Both the position numbers and the translations under genes were made by a program. From contig WIAF01000006.1 in assembly GCA_014055465.1 (NCBI GenBank), positions 207,163 through 271,162 of the forward strand: 64,000 bases of DNA, given 5' to 3'. Position 1 is the first letter of the stretch; every line of letters starts with the position of its first letter. Below are positions 38,917 through 48,502 of the stretch, piece after piece. Source of the DNA: Nitrospira sp. CR1.1 (GTDB taxonomy: Bacteria > Nitrospirota > Nitrospiria > Nitrospirales > Nitrospiraceae). The notes beneath the pieces were generated by a model. The model was not told the DNA's origin and searched no databases. It was given only the letters and a program-made list of their open reading frames with translations.

Positions 38917-40641
38917 TCAAAACGCCTCAACCACCAGCTGCAGATGCACGCCATGATCTTGCAAATTATCGCGGCCTGTATCAAATTTTCTAAGTTGTTT
39001 ACCCCAGTAGATTTCAAATCGGCTGCCCCGCCAGAAGTTCCAGATGGCGCCGATGCCGGCACTGGAGAGCGTCTTTGGAGGACTCGTGGGAGTGGACACA
39101 TTCGTTTCCCACCCATGGCCGATATCGAAAAACGGTGCGAGAAAGACCGTATCCACGCCGGCCTTCGTTGTATAGACCGGGACTCGGAGTTCGATCGACC
39201 CGATCGCCGCGTTATCGCGGATCAAGGTGTACTCCCGATAGCCGCGGACACTGTACCGGCCTCCAACCGCCACCTGTTCGAGCGGAAACAGATGGTCATT
39301 TGACAATTGAACGAGACCGCGACCCACCAACTGTGTCCGCCAGAAGGGTAATTGCCGGATCAACTGGGCCTGCCCGAGCCAGGAAAAGAACCGGGCATCG
39401 GGTAGATTCGGATCTGCATTCGCTGTGGCGCCCATGGCGCCGATGCCGACTGAAAATCGCGATGAAGCGGAAATCACCTGATCAACCGACCGGCGCGTGT
39501 ACTCCTGACCAAACCGCAACGCCATCACACGAAACTTCCCATCGGGAGACCCGGCAATGAATTCAAAGGGTTGTCCCAACAGGAAACTCTTGTTTCGCTC
39601 ATGTTCACCGGTCAAGGTGAGGGCAAATTCCTGATCGACTTTGCGATAGACCGGATGGCGCAGGGAGATGCCAAAAATCTCCGCCTTGTTCCGAATATCC
39701 AGCTCTTCAAACGGGTCTTCCTTGACGGTAAAATCAAACCGTCGATATTGAAGGGCGACTGTCGTGTCATACCGATTCACAGGAATCGCATAACTGAAAT
39801 TGAGAATGGGGTCGACTCCGGCCGATCTTCCGTACTGCAGACTCAACTGGTCGCCGAATCCGAAAAGATTTTGGTGCGCGAGGGTGATAAACCCCTGCTC
39901 GGCCCCGACCGTGGGCGATTGAAAGTTATTGAATTCCAGCCAGGCTTTCAGGGGATTAGCCTCCGCCACCCGAACATTCAATGCGCTTTCGCCCCGCGAG
40001 AGACCGGGACGCAACTCCGCATTGATGCGTTGAATGCGGGGATCACCTTGCAATAACTGTAACCGCTCCTGCAACGTTCCGACATTGAGCGGGGGGCCGG
40101 CTGCCGCATCGATTCGACTTTGAAAATACGACGGGCGAAACCAGCGCGCATCTTCCACCTTGATCTCTGCCAGTTTCCCTTCGACAACCTGCACGGTCAG
40201 AATGCCATCCGTCACTGTTTGCTCAGGGATAAGGGCGCCGGAGGTCACATATCCGCGATTGACATAGTAGTACGTGAGGGCCAACCGTAGACTTTCGAGT
40301 TCCTCCGCCGTGACGTCGCGATTGGTATAGGGCCCCGTGACCTCACTCAGTTGTTGCGAGGTGAATGCCGTGTTCCCAATCAAGCGTACTTCCTTGACAA
40401 AGATCTTGGGGCCAGTAATCGGCTCACCGGCAACGGGTGGCGCCGGTGGCGGCACTTCAAGCACAGGGGGCTGAGCTGGCGGAGGCTCAATCGGTAACTG
40501 TGGAGGTTTCGGCGGCAGTGGCACCCCGACCTGCGCATGCAGAGGCATCGCACACAACAGAACGTGGAACCCGAGCAAGATTCCTACGCCCCATGCGATC
40601 GGGATAGGCCTCATCCGTTTCTGCCGGTATGCCAGCTTCAT
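38917..40641 (-). CDS. Two-partner-secretion outer-membrane pore (TpsB, ShlB/FhaC family)
   Basis: 574 residues from the ATG at 40641 (AGAGAAAG upstream); an upstream extension to 40710 is not needed. A signal peptide (ends LHAQ, about 37) and a Pro-rich linker of about 45 residues come first. Two POTRA domains follow (FVKEVRLIGNTAFTSQQLSE; LTVQVVEGKLAEIKVE), then a 16-strand barrel with the family segment LEQVAVGGRYSVRGYRE in loop 6. The protein ends in an aromatic-terminated strand (VVEAF), as expected for BAM-assembled barrels. It secretes the exoprotein encoded next. An operator-like palindrome lies 174 nt upstream. Confidence 0.92.
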   Translation of the reverse strand: MKLAYRQKRMRPIPIAWGVGILLGFHVLLCAMPLHAQVGVPLPPKPPQLPIEPPPAQPPVLEVPPPAPPVAGEPITGPKIFVKEVRLIGNTAFTSQQLSEVTGPYTNRDVTAEELESLRLALTYYYVNRGYVTSGALIPEQTVTDGILTVQVVEGKLAEIKVEDARWFRPSYFQSRIDAAAGPPLNVGTLQERLQLLQGDPRIQRINAELRPGLSRGESALNVRVAEANPLKAWLEFNNFQSPTVGAEQGFITLAHQNLFGFGDQLSLQYGRSAGVDPILNFSYAIPVNRYDTTVALQYRRFDFTVKEDPFEELDIRNKAEIFGISLRHPVYRKVDQEFALTLTGEHERNKSFLLGQPFEFIAGSPDGKFRVMALRFGQEYTRRSVDQVISASSRFSVGIGAMGATANADPNLPDARFFSWLGQAQLIRQLPFWRTQLVGRGLVQLSNDHLFPLEQVAVGGRYSVRGYREYTLIRDNAAIGSIELRVPVYTTKAGVDTVFLAPFFDIGHGWETNVSTPTSPPKTLSSAGIGAIWNFWRGSRFEIYWGKQLRKFDTGRDNLQDHGVHLQLVVEAF

Positions 40642-41028
40642 AGCTTTCTCTACTCGATTCTCAATGGAACTGGCACCTCTGCAGAACACATGCCGTCGAA
40701 TCGCGTGCAAATGGTTGCATTACTTACACCCCAATTACTCCCCGAGGAGCGCGCAAAATCCGCCAAACTCCAGGGATGTGACACTGACGGTAGTATCCCC
40801 GGTGAATCACTTTGGATACAGTATACGTATCTCTTTTGATACTTATCGTTGCGGGATATGGCGTGGCGGGAAGAGAAACGATGTGACGCTGAGATCAGTC
40901 CATCACGATGAAAATTATCAAACAGGTCGGGGGTGTGTGAACACTCGAGGGCCTGAATTCATTGCAGGCGCGATACTACCGTCAGCTACCGATGGATCGA
41001 CTCACTACTTGCGGAATGTCTCGCGACA
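40642..41028. other. Promoter region upstream of the TpsB operon
   Basis: 387 nt between two minus-strand genes. It contains the GATAC/GTATC/GATAC site listed separately and no supported gene. The TpsB-TpsA-CHAT transcript probably starts here. Confidence 0.5.
40815..40842. promoter_or_regulatory. Operator-like repeat, copy A (GATAC-N7-GTATC-N6-GATAC)
   Basis: GATAC 40815-40819, 7-nt spacer, GTATC 40827-40831, 6-nt spacer TCTTTT, GATAC 40838-40842. The last two boxes form a perfect palindrome also found at 58748-58763 and 63277-63292. It lies 174 nt upstream of the TpsB start codon. Confidence 0.55.
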
Positions 41029-41967
41029 CTACGGGCTCAGCCCTGGACGACGATCCTTCCGATACCCATCAACTGTCCGACTCAGCGTGGTGAGGGAGAT
41101 CGCCTTTTCCACTCCGCTCACCTTCAGACCGCGCAGCCCTTGCTGTAAGCCCTGCACGTACGCGCGGCCATCGTCACACTCAGTGGATTTCCCCTGAAGA
41201 GAAGGATCGAACGGTTTTACGCCGACAATGGCCTTAATGGTCTCTGCCCCAAAAGGACCCGTGACGGTGAATTGCTCCGGAGACGTCGCACTACCAAACG
41301 AGTAGGTCTGCCCGCCTTTAATGAAGGCCTCTCCTCGATAAAGATTGGGAACCAGGTGGACCACACAGCCGTCGGCCTGAAAATAGTCCAGCTTTAGATA
41401 CCCGTCGCGGTCGGACTGCACGTGGATGATCAACTCGTCCCCCTCACTGAAACGGCCATCCTCCCGATTGGTCCAGACGCGTAACCCAAACCCGGCGGAT
41501 GCCGCAACCATAGGGGCTTGTGCTTGCTGCGAGATCTCTTTTGCGTTAATTCGTTGCTTGATGAGTTCGTCGATCGACACGGGACTCATCCTCGCTGCAA
41601 TTGTGATGCAGATCTCTTGGCCCTGCTTCTCCTCTTTCTCCACGTGAACCTGCTCGAGCATCGCTGCGCTGGCCGTCTGCACGATATCTTCTTCCAGCTG
41701 AAGATTCTTCACTTTTGAAGAAGACTGCACAAAAACCCTATGAAGACGAACGGCGTCCTCTTGAGCTAAGGCAATGGCAACGCGTTTCGCCTGAACAGGG
41801 GTTTCATTGTCACCATACTTATAGCAAGCAAACCCTCGAATTGATTCTGTTGGCCCGGTTTCTCCTGGTGGCTGACTCGCGCGGGCAAACCCCATCCAGA
41901 GCACCGGCATCAATACGGCTACACACCCGGCACTGATCAAGCAATTCAGTCGTACACCGTTACTCAT
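41029..41967 (-). CDS. Exported DUF4384-domain protein
   Basis: 312 residues from the ATG at 41967 (GGGGAAG just upstream); the open frame reaches 42078 but overlaps the next gene's end. The signal peptide is about 1-30 (ends ARASQ). A middle region (about 35-150) resembles LPP20-like segments (alanine-rich helix, then ICITIAARMSP). DUF4384 occupies about 165-260: GFGLRVWTNREDGRF, ELIIHVQSDRDGYLKLDYF, then a Gly-Pro-Phe-Gly turn. DUF4384 often sits next to caspase-like proteases and Ser/Thr kinases and may be a ligand-binding beta domain. It is 79 nt downstream of the lipoprotein gene. Confidence 0.8.
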   Translation of the reverse strand: MSNGVRLNCLISAGCVAVLMPVLWMGFARASQPPGETGPTESIRGFACYKYGDNETPVQAKRVAIALAQEDAVRLHRVFVQSSSKVKNLQLEEDIVQTASAAMLEQVHVEKEEKQGQEICITIAARMSPVSIDELIKQRINAKEISQQAQAPMVAASAGFGLRVWTNREDGRFSEGDELIIHVQSDRDGYLKLDYFQADGCVVHLVPNLYRGEAFIKGGQTYSFGSATSPEQFTVTGPFGAETIKAIVGVKPFDPSLQGKSTECDDGRAYVQGLQQGLRGLKVSGVEKAISLTTLSRTVDGYRKDRRPGLSP

Positions 41968-42046
41968 ACTTCCCCGCCACAGGCCAACGCCTTGCCATGA
42001 CAATTCCCTGTTTGCGTCACCGGACTCTTCATCTCGTTTCTCACCA

Positions 42047-43054
42047 TCATGAGGAACCGGCCCGATCGACAACCACAATCACCTGTCCCTTCTCTAAGAA
42101 TTCAAAGTGATCTTTCACCCCGTGAATCGTCTGTGCGGCGGCATTGCTGATGACGAGATCGGTATGGCTGTTTCCCGCCCGTCGAAGCGCTTTGACATAC
42201 AGCGGATTGGCCGTGACCTTCGGGTGAGTCTTGGCCGCCAGAGGATCAGACACATAGGCGGCGATTCCTTCCTTCTCCCGATACTTCGCGAGCACGTAGC
42301 TCTGCGAATAGGCTTCTTGACCATCCTCCGTGAGAATTCTCGGCACCAGGGCCGGGCGAACCTCCATACCGCGCGCGTCGACGACAAGTCCGGTATAGGC
42401 CATGCCTGGTTTGGGTGACGGAGTCGGAAGTGTTTCTGCGACGAGCCTTTTAGCCGGCGGTGCATTCTTCGGCGCAAACGTCTCCGAGATGCGTCCAGTT
42501 AGTTTCATTTTCAGCGTGACTTCATACCCGCCCTTTTCCAACTGCCGCTCGTGAATAATTTTCGCATCCTCAACCATCCCCTGAACCTTCACCTGAATTT
42601 CATCGCTGGTGGTGACGTAATTTTTTACCGTCGTGGTGGAATCGACACGGATTGCTGTGAAGGCCTCCAGAAGGTTTCGATAGGCAACGGACTGGGCCGC
42701 GCGTTTTGCCAACAATCGAGCCTGTGTGCTGTTGAGGGCATCCGCCGGTGGAAAGCCGATTCCTGAGGCCGTCACAATGCCCGCCGTCCAATCTACGACA
42801 CCCTCTTGCCCGACGACTTCCGTATAGGAACTCGAATCGGATGTAGTCCCCTGACCATCGTGCGCGGTTGAAATTGCAGTGGAGGCGGCCGAGCTCTGGG
42901 GCGGGGTCGAGGCGACAGCTGACGAGCCTGGCGGATTGGTCGAACTAGCAGCCCGCGCATCTGAAGCGCCCTTCTCCCGCACTTCCATGTCGCTCTGACA
43001 TCCCATGGCCGACACGACAATCAGTGCGACCAGATAGGTTTTCGTACGATTCAT
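42047..43054 (-). CDS. LPP20-like lipoprotein
   Basis: 335 residues from the ATG at 43054 (GGGAGG upstream). The lipobox VSAMGC gives lipidated Cys19. A Ser/Ala/Pro-rich linker (20-75) precedes an LPP20-type domain: STQARLLAKRAAQSVAYRNL, then VRV-like strands and VKVQGMVEDAKIIHE. The C-terminal half contains a second beta-rich part with GLVVDARGMEVRPALVPRI. The family is an envelope lipoprotein of unclear role, often linked to surface export. It begins the minus-strand run that leads to the DUF4384 gene. Confidence 0.75.
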   Translation of the reverse strand: MNRTKTYLVALIVVSAMGCQSDMEVREKGASDARAASSTNPPGSSAVASTPPQSSAASTAISTAHDGQGTTSDSSSYTEVVGQEGVVDWTAGIVTASGIGFPPADALNSTQARLLAKRAAQSVAYRNLLEAFTAIRVDSTTTVKNYVTTSDEIQVKVQGMVEDAKIIHERQLEKGGYEVTLKMKLTGRISETFAPKNAPPAKRLVAETLPTPSPKPGMAYTGLVVDARGMEVRPALVPRILTEDGQEAYSQSYVLAKYREKEGIAAYVSDPLAAKTHPKVTANPLYVKALRRAGNSHTDLVISNAAAQTIHGVKDHFEFLEKGQVIVVVDRAGSS

Positions 43055-43417
43055 CGTCTGCCTCCCTTCGATCCTCATAGGGAATCGTATCTGGCGATTC
43101 CATCACCGGAAACAATCAATAATCATGCCGCGAGCGTCGTTTTCCGGGATGGCATCGGAATACTCGCCTTCAGCTACTCTCCTTCGAAGCCCTCACACAG
43201 ATCCAGCCCCACCGCTGTCAGCCCCAACAGGCATTTCATGTGCAAACAGCCCCAGACGCAGGCTTCTACTGAGCGAGGAACGTCGGAAATTTCTTTCACC
43301 AGAGAAGCATCGGCTTGCGGCAGCTTCCAATCACACGGTCTTGTTCTCCCGTAAGACTTTCGTATACCCTACTTGGCCATCGCCCCCTCCCCGATTCCGC
43401 CCGATGAGAGGCTCCTT
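43055..43417. other. Divergent intergenic region, lipoprotein / kinase 1
   Basis: Holds a perfect inverted repeat at 43081-43101 (listed separately) and an AT-rich TATACCCT that could be a -10 box for the kinase. No supported gene. Confidence 0.5.
43081..43101. repeat. Perfect 7-bp inverted repeat upstream of the lipoprotein gene
   Basis: GGAATCG (43081-43087), 7-nt spacer, CGATTCC (43095-43101), 26 nt upstream of the ATG at 43054. It could be an operator or a leader hairpin. Confidence 0.4.
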
Positions 43418-46177
43418 ATGCCGGACCGGATCTTTTCCGGGAAATACGTCGTCCAGGAAGAAATCGCCAAGGGCGGCATGGGCGTTATTTATAAAGCCTT
43501 AGACCGGACTCTCAATCGCTTCGTCGCGATCAAGGTCATCCACGAACATTTTTCCGGCGATGCCTCCTTCACCGAGCGGTTCCTCCGTGAAGCCCGTGCG
43601 ATGGCTCGCCTCCACCACGAAAACATCGTCACCATTTTTTCCGTTGAAGAAGAGCGGGGCGCCCACTTCATTGTGATGGAATATTTTCCCGGCATGGATC
43701 TCCGCGCCAGGATTAAGGCCAGGAAAACGCTTCCCCTCCATGAAAGTGTCGACATCGCCCTGCAAATCGCCAATGCGCTGACCTTTGCGCATTCACAAGG
43801 CATTGTTCATCGTGACATCAAACCGGCCAACATTCTGGTTGATAACCGGGGACGTGTCAAATTGACCGACTTCGGCATCGCAGCGGCACTGGACGAAGCC
43901 TCCATTACCAGTACGGGGCAAATCATAGGAACGCCGGAATATATGTCTCCGGAACAAGCCGCAGGCAAAGAGGTAGACGGCCGCACCGACCTCTATTCTT
44001 TAGGCATCGTGCTCCACGAGATGGTTGTCGGGCAGACTCCATTCAGGAACATTCCGAAAACCAGTATTCTGAGCAAGCTGCTTGATCCGCAATTTGAGAT
44101 CCCACTGATATTCTCAGCTGAGGCACCATCGACGGTAAAAGCCATCGTCGAAGACCTGGTCCGCCGGGATCCCGAACATCGAACGCCGAGGGCCGCGATT
44201 CTTGCAAACCAACTTAAGGAATGCTTGGCGTCCTTGCCCGAACAGGAGGCTGAAGACGCCCCCACTATCATTACACCGCCGCCGCCGACTCGTATCACGC
44301 GCGCGACAACGGTGAGTGCCTCCTCTCCGCCTCACGAATCATGGACCATCCCATCCTCACAGCCTGTGCGGCCTGATAGCGAGTCAGATCCACAACCTCA
44401 GGTCAGTCTCCCTCAACCCCCCTCTCCGACAGAGGATGAAGCGACCGATATCCTGCCGAGGCCTAAAACTGTCTTACAACCACCGCCGTCGCCACAGGGC
44501 ACATCCCTATGGAAGACTCATAATTTTGCACCGGTCGCGGTTGGAGTAGTGACCCTCATTCTCATCCTTGGCGGCCTCACATTCTTCTTGTCAAAAGGAG
44601 GGTGGTCACCGACTTCCTCAGCAGACAAGGCCGGACCGGCCTTTCCTGCCGGCCCCAATTCTACTACTAGCGAAACACAGACCGCCTCCGATGCAAGTCG
44701 CGATCAACCACCAATGGACAACGCTCGACGAGACACCACCGTGCAGTCTGAAAGCGGTGCCACTGCTCACCTACAGGCCCAAATAGAAAAGGAACAACAA
44801 CAGCTCATCGTCGATGAGGCTAGGGTGGCAGCCAAACGTCGCGAAGCCGAAGCGATTCAGAAAAAAGAAAAGGACCAGGCGGCCAAACAAGCGAAGGCCG
44901 CCGAAGAACAACGGCACAAAACGGAAGAGGCGGCTCGTGCCGCCCGCGAACGGCAGGAATCCGAACAGCGCAAGTTTGCCGATGCACAAAAGCGTCTCGA
45001 GAGAGAACAGGAGATCGCCGCCAGACAGGCTCAGGCGGCCGAAGAACAACGTCGCAAGGCGCAGGAAGACGCGCGCGTGGCCCGTGAACGAGAAGAACTC
45101 GCAGCCCAACGAACCAAGGAAGAGACGGAGATGAAGCATTTGCAGGCCGAGCGCCAGCGGCTAGAGAAAGAACGGGAAGTGGCCGAAGAGCAGGCTCGCC
45201 TGGCAGAGGCTCAGCGAAAGAAGACGGAAGAGGAGGCCCGGCTGGCCAGAGAGCGTCATGAAGCAGAGCAACAGCGACTCCAGGCCGAACAACGACACAT
45301 GCAAAAGGAGAATGAACTCGCCGTCCAGCGAGCAAAACTACAAGAAGAGGAGCGTCGCAAGGCCGCCGAAGAGGCCCGTTTGTCCCGTGAACGCCTAGAT
45401 GCGGAGCAGAAGCGGGTGCAAGCCGAACGCGATCGTCTGGAGAAGGAGAAAGAGGTAGCCGCGCAGAAGGCTCGTATTGAAGCAGAGGAACGCCGGAAAG
45501 CGGAAGAAGAAACACGGACTGCTCGCGAGCGCAATGAGGCGGAACAAAAGCGACTCCAGGCCGAACTGGAACGGGCTGAAAGAGAGAAGGAGATGACGGC
45601 GCAGCGGGCCAAAATCGAAGCCGAGGAACGGCGGAAAGCTCAGGAGGAAGCCCGTGCCGCTCGTGAGCGCTACGATGCGGAACAGAAACAGCTACAAGCT
45701 GAACGCGAACGACTAGAAAAGGAAAAGCGCGAGGCGGCGGCTCAGCAAGCAAAGAGTGAAGAAGAAGCTCGAAAGAAGCAGGCGGCCCAGGAGGAAGAAC
45801 AGCAGAAGAAGGACCAATTGGTAGCCAAACTCACTCCCGGTGGTCAGATGAGCGCCATCGCATCGCAGCGGCAATTACGGGACTTGCTTGAAGAATTCAA
45901 GCGGGCTTACGAAGGGCAAGACTTTGAGAGTTTGGAACGGCTGTCCGAGATGGGGAATGACCGCTTGAGTTTTCTCCACACCATGTTCAGTAACTACCGG
46001 ACCATTAAAATCTCCATCCAGAATCTTGCGGTCAAAGACCAAGAAGCCTCGGCGATCATCATTCATGATGTGCTCGTCAACAAGAACGGCGACATGGTGA
46101 TGCCAAGCCCGATTCTTAGATCGGCGCGAATCAAGATCCGAAAAAACGGGGATCAATGGACAAAGGTCGTCTGGTAG
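43418..46177 (+). CDS. Membrane Ser/Thr protein kinase 1 with long coiled coil
   Basis: 919 residues from the ATG at 43418, which aligns with the start of its paralogue at 48724. Kinase domain about 10-270: P-loop GGMGV (19-23), Lys39, HRD at 131-133, DFG at 151-153, GTPEYMSPE at 171-179, so it is an active PknB-type enzyme. A Pro-rich linker leads to one TM segment (about 371-393). Outside, an Ala/Glu/Lys/Arg coiled coil covers about 440-800 and from residue 510 is made of ~46-residue tandem repeats. The final ~100 residues are an NTF2-like domain shared with kinase 2. It is convergent with the FHA-transglycosylase gene, 4 nt apart. Confidence 0.92.
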   Translation: MPDRIFSGKYVVQEEIAKGGMGVIYKALDRTLNRFVAIKVIHEHFSGDASFTERFLREARAMARLHHENIVTIFSVEEERGAHFIVMEYFPGMDLRARIKARKTLPLHESVDIALQIANALTFAHSQGIVHRDIKPANILVDNRGRVKLTDFGIAAALDEASITSTGQIIGTPEYMSPEQAAGKEVDGRTDLYSLGIVLHEMVVGQTPFRNIPKTSILSKLLDPQFEIPLIFSAEAPSTVKAIVEDLVRRDPEHRTPRAAILANQLKECLASLPEQEAEDAPTIITPPPPTRITRATTVSASSPPHESWTIPSSQPVRPDSESDPQPQVSLPQPPSPTEDEATDILPRPKTVLQPPPSPQGTSLWKTHNFAPVAVGVVTLILILGGLTFFLSKGGWSPTSSADKAGPAFPAGPNSTTSETQTASDASRDQPPMDNARRDTTVQSESGATAHLQAQIEKEQQQLIVDEARVAAKRREAEAIQKKEKDQAAKQAKAAEEQRHKTEEAARAARERQESEQRKFADAQKRLEREQEIAARQAQAAEEQRRKAQEDARVAREREELAAQRTKEETEMKHLQAERQRLEKEREVAEEQARLAEAQRKKTEEEARLARERHEAEQQRLQAEQRHMQKENELAVQRAKLQEEERRKAAEEARLSRERLDAEQKRVQAERDRLEKEKEVAAQKARIEAEERRKAEEETRTARERNEAEQKRLQAELERAEREKEMTAQRAKIEAEERRKAQEEARAARERYDAEQKQLQAERERLEKEKREAAAQQAKSEEEARKKQAAQEEEQQKKDQLVAKLTPGGQMSAIASQRQLRDLLEEFKRAYEGQDFESLERLSEMGNDRLSFLHTMFSNYRTIKISIQNLAVKDQEASAIIIHDVLVNKNGDMVMPSPILRSARIKIRKNGDQWTKVVW

Positions 46178-46181
46178 GCAC

Positions 46182-47663
46182 TCACTTAGCAGCCTGAGTC
46201 TGCTCGGCAAAGGGGTTCTGAAAATCGAACCCAAACAGCTGCGGGTTCTCCGCAATGACAGCAGCGGAAAAAATGTAAAATACATAATCATACGTTTCTT
46301 GCGGAATCTTGTGCTGCTTCAACAACTGCCAAAAGTTTCGCTCTCTCGGATTGTTCGGCATCTTTCGAATAATGTTGATGATGTTCCCCTCCCCCCAATT
46401 GTATGAGGCAATGACAAGCAGCCCCGATGCCTGGGCATCGGTATTGTAGATTCGCCTAATATACTTCGCAGCCGCCTTCGTAGCTTTTTGAAAATGAAAG
46501 CGCTCATCTTGCGGATCATATGCCGCACTATGTTTTAGTGGTCCGGGCTTCAATCCATACTGTTCAGCCGTTTGGGGAATAAATTGCCAAATTCCCTTAG
46601 CATAACCCATTCGAGTCGGAGGACCCACTGCCTTCGAGTCGAACCCACTCTCCTGGAGTGCCAAATAGAAAAATTGAGGAGGCAGGTTTTTCGTCCACAT
46701 TTCATTGGCAACCGTCGGAATAAGCCCATGCTCCCGAGCACGTTTGATCGCGTTCTGCAGCCGTTCCGTGGATTTCCAACGACGGATGTATTTCTTCACC
46801 TCGGAGAGGAAATCCCGCGGCATGGCCACTTCACACTCGCCGAATAACCGTGCCATCCGAAACACCAGACGATCCTGTTCACCCATGCCTTCATAAATAT
46901 CCAGCTCCGTGAGAAAGCGATCGTATTGCGTCTCCAACTCGCGGAGCTTCTGGCGTTTCGTCAGAATTCTCTCCATAAGGTCTTTACGCTTGGTTTCGGC
47001 CACGACCTCTTCGAGTTCGGAAACCTGAATTTCCACCTGCTTCATGGTGTAGAACATCTCTCCGGCGGTTCGTGTCATCTGATCGACCCTGGCCCTCTGG
47101 TACCATGCGTATCCCACGGCGCAGACCAGTAAGATAACAACCACTCCGACGGCCACACGATATCGACGTCTCTGCTGTCGCTCACGGCGCTTGGCGGCCG
47201 CACGGTAACGACGAGCCTCTTCGCTCTCTTCCGCCGTGTCTCCCCGTTTCCAGCGGTCAACAATTTCCGTCACCGACTCCATTTTCTTGCCGAGCTGAGC
47301 CACCTCCGTGGGCTGGTCGGAAAAGGCGATTTCGTCGCCGACCGTGAGCCATACGGCCGGCCCACCCAACCCAAGCTCTACGGTCACGGCTTCTTGCAGT
47401 GGCACACGAGTGACCGGCTGGCCGTCAATATACAAACCATGTGTGCTTTGCAGATCGAGAAGCCACCACCGTCCCGCCTCAAAACGCACCTCAGCGTGGA
47501 CGCGGCTAACCACCCGTTCCGGCACTACGACTTGGCACTCGGCCGATCGCCCGATCCGGAAGGCATGAGTAAAGCGTTGCTCGCCGCTCCACATCGTACC
47601 TATGCGGACCCGTATGCGAACCGACTGTGGCGTATTGAGAGCGGTTGTTAAATCGTCTGACAT
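46182..47663 (-). CDS. FHA domain - transmembrane - lytic transglycosylase fusion
   Basis: 493 residues. The cytoplasmic FHA domain is at about 20-115: GR at 38-39, SRVH at 53-56, THG at 75-77, enough for phosphothreonine binding. A basic stretch precedes a TM segment at about 168-188. A periplasmic coiled coil follows (about 205-260). The C-terminal SLT/MltD-like transglycosylase domain has catalytic Glu338 in LALQESGFDSKAVGP and the later GIWQFIPQTA and ASYNWGEGNI blocks. It would read a phosphorylation signal inside and cut peptidoglycan outside. It lies between two Ser/Thr kinases, the obvious source of that signal. Confidence 0.88.
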   Translation of the reverse strand: MSDDLTTALNTPQSVRIRVRIGTMWSGEQRFTHAFRIGRSAECQVVVPERVVSRVHAEVRFEAGRWWLLDLQSTHGLYIDGQPVTRVPLQEAVTVELGLGGPAVWLTVGDEIAFSDQPTEVAQLGKKMESVTEIVDRWKRGDTAEESEEARRYRAAAKRRERQQRRRYRVAVGVVVILLVCAVGYAWYQRARVDQMTRTAGEMFYTMKQVEIQVSELEEVVAETKRKDLMERILTKRQKLRELETQYDRFLTELDIYEGMGEQDRLVFRMARLFGECEVAMPRDFLSEVKKYIRRWKSTERLQNAIKRAREHGLIPTVANEMWTKNLPPQFFYLALQESGFDSKAVGPPTRMGYAKGIWQFIPQTAEQYGLKPGPLKHSAAYDPQDERFHFQKATKAAAKYIRRIYNTDAQASGLLVIASYNWGEGNIINIIRKMPNNPRERNFWQLLKQHKIPQETYDYVFYIFSAAVIAENPQLFGFDFQNPFAEQTQAAK

Positions 47664-47737
47664 GTGGGGTGGGTAAGGAGTATGTGATCCACGGACAGGC
47701 TACTCATCACCACATAGGTTGCGCAAGCTTGAGAAGG

Positions 47738-48502
47738 CTAGGCAAGCGCTTGCTGAAGTTGCGTGCGCAATGGATCGTCGAAGTGCTCGATTGACTCGGG
47801 CGAAATCAGCTCCACAAAAGCAGGGACACCGGAAAAGCGTGTCGCCATGAGCAGCAGCTCGTCGGCAGGACGGAACGATGCGAGAGGGGCGGTGATGGTG
47901 ACAAAGGATAAGGCCCCTAAACCGGGCAACGGTTTCATGTCGACTTGGTAACGCAACGCCGCTAAAAGCTGAACCAAGTTTGGCTGGTTTTTTATGAAAA
48001 GCTGCATCACCAGCGCATTGATGACGAATTGCCGCAAGGCCTCAGTCTTCCGCTCCATCCGGCTCTCCAGCATCGAATGCACCTGGGAAAGCGTTAGGCC
48101 CGACTCGTAACTCAACACCCATTGCACGGGCGAAGTAATGGTCAGAGCCCTGGAGTCTCGTTCCGATTTGGCCGTATAGGTATATTCCCATCGGTAGATC
48201 ACCGGCTGGCTATCGAGTTGAGCGAGGGTGGTATCGGGAAATTCGAGTGGCAACCCGAATGGAGTGTGGCTCCCTTCGCGATAGAGATCTTTCAACCGCG
48301 TCAGGGCAAGATCGGAACCGTTTACATCCTCACGTGATCCGACATGTCGTCCCAACAGCCGTCGCGGCGCCAATAACGGCTTGAGAGTGTCGATGTAGGT
48401 GCGGAGATGGCCCCCTAAGATCTGAGAGACGGCCTCCGTCTTTTCACGAAGGGCTGCCACATCCCCTATCGTCAGCGCCTGCCCTGTCTTGGACTCGCCC
48501 AT
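47738..48502 (-). CDS. Unknown protein between the FHA-transglycosylase and kinase 2
   Basis: 254 residues from the ATG at 48502 (GAGG 8 nt before it). No signal peptide or TM segment, so cytoplasmic. N-terminal helical part (about 1-60) with ILGGHLRTYIDTLKPLLAPR, then mixed alpha/beta including SPVQWVLSYESGLTLSQVHS and a Leu-rich helix. I do not recognise the family. Its position, 74 nt upstream of the FHA fusion on the same strand, suggests co-transcription and a role in the same system. Confidence 0.6.
   Translation of the reverse strand: MGESKTGQALTIGDVAALREKTEAVSQILGGHLRTYIDTLKPLLAPRRLLGRHVGSREDVNGSDLALTRLKDLYREGSHTPFGLPLEFPDTTLAQLDSQPVIYRWEYTYTAKSERDSRALTITSPVQWVLSYESGLTLSQVHSMLESRMERKTEALRQFVINALVMQLFIKNQPNLVQLLAALRYQVDMKPLPGLGALSFVTITAPLASFRPADELLLMATRFSGVPAFVELISPESIEHFDDPLRTQLQQALA

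Noticed and set aside
44820..45752. 310-codon open frame antisense to kinase 1
   Set aside because: It is an artefact of the Glu/Lys/Arg/Ala coiled-coil repeats, whose complement lacks stops. Composition is Pro/Arg/Leu-rich and no start site is seen.
44945..45780. Regular DNA repeat that might suggest CRISPR or satellite
   Set aside because: The 138-nt period is in frame and encodes the coiled coil; there are no short repeats with unique spacers. No CRISPR array was seen anywhere in the window.
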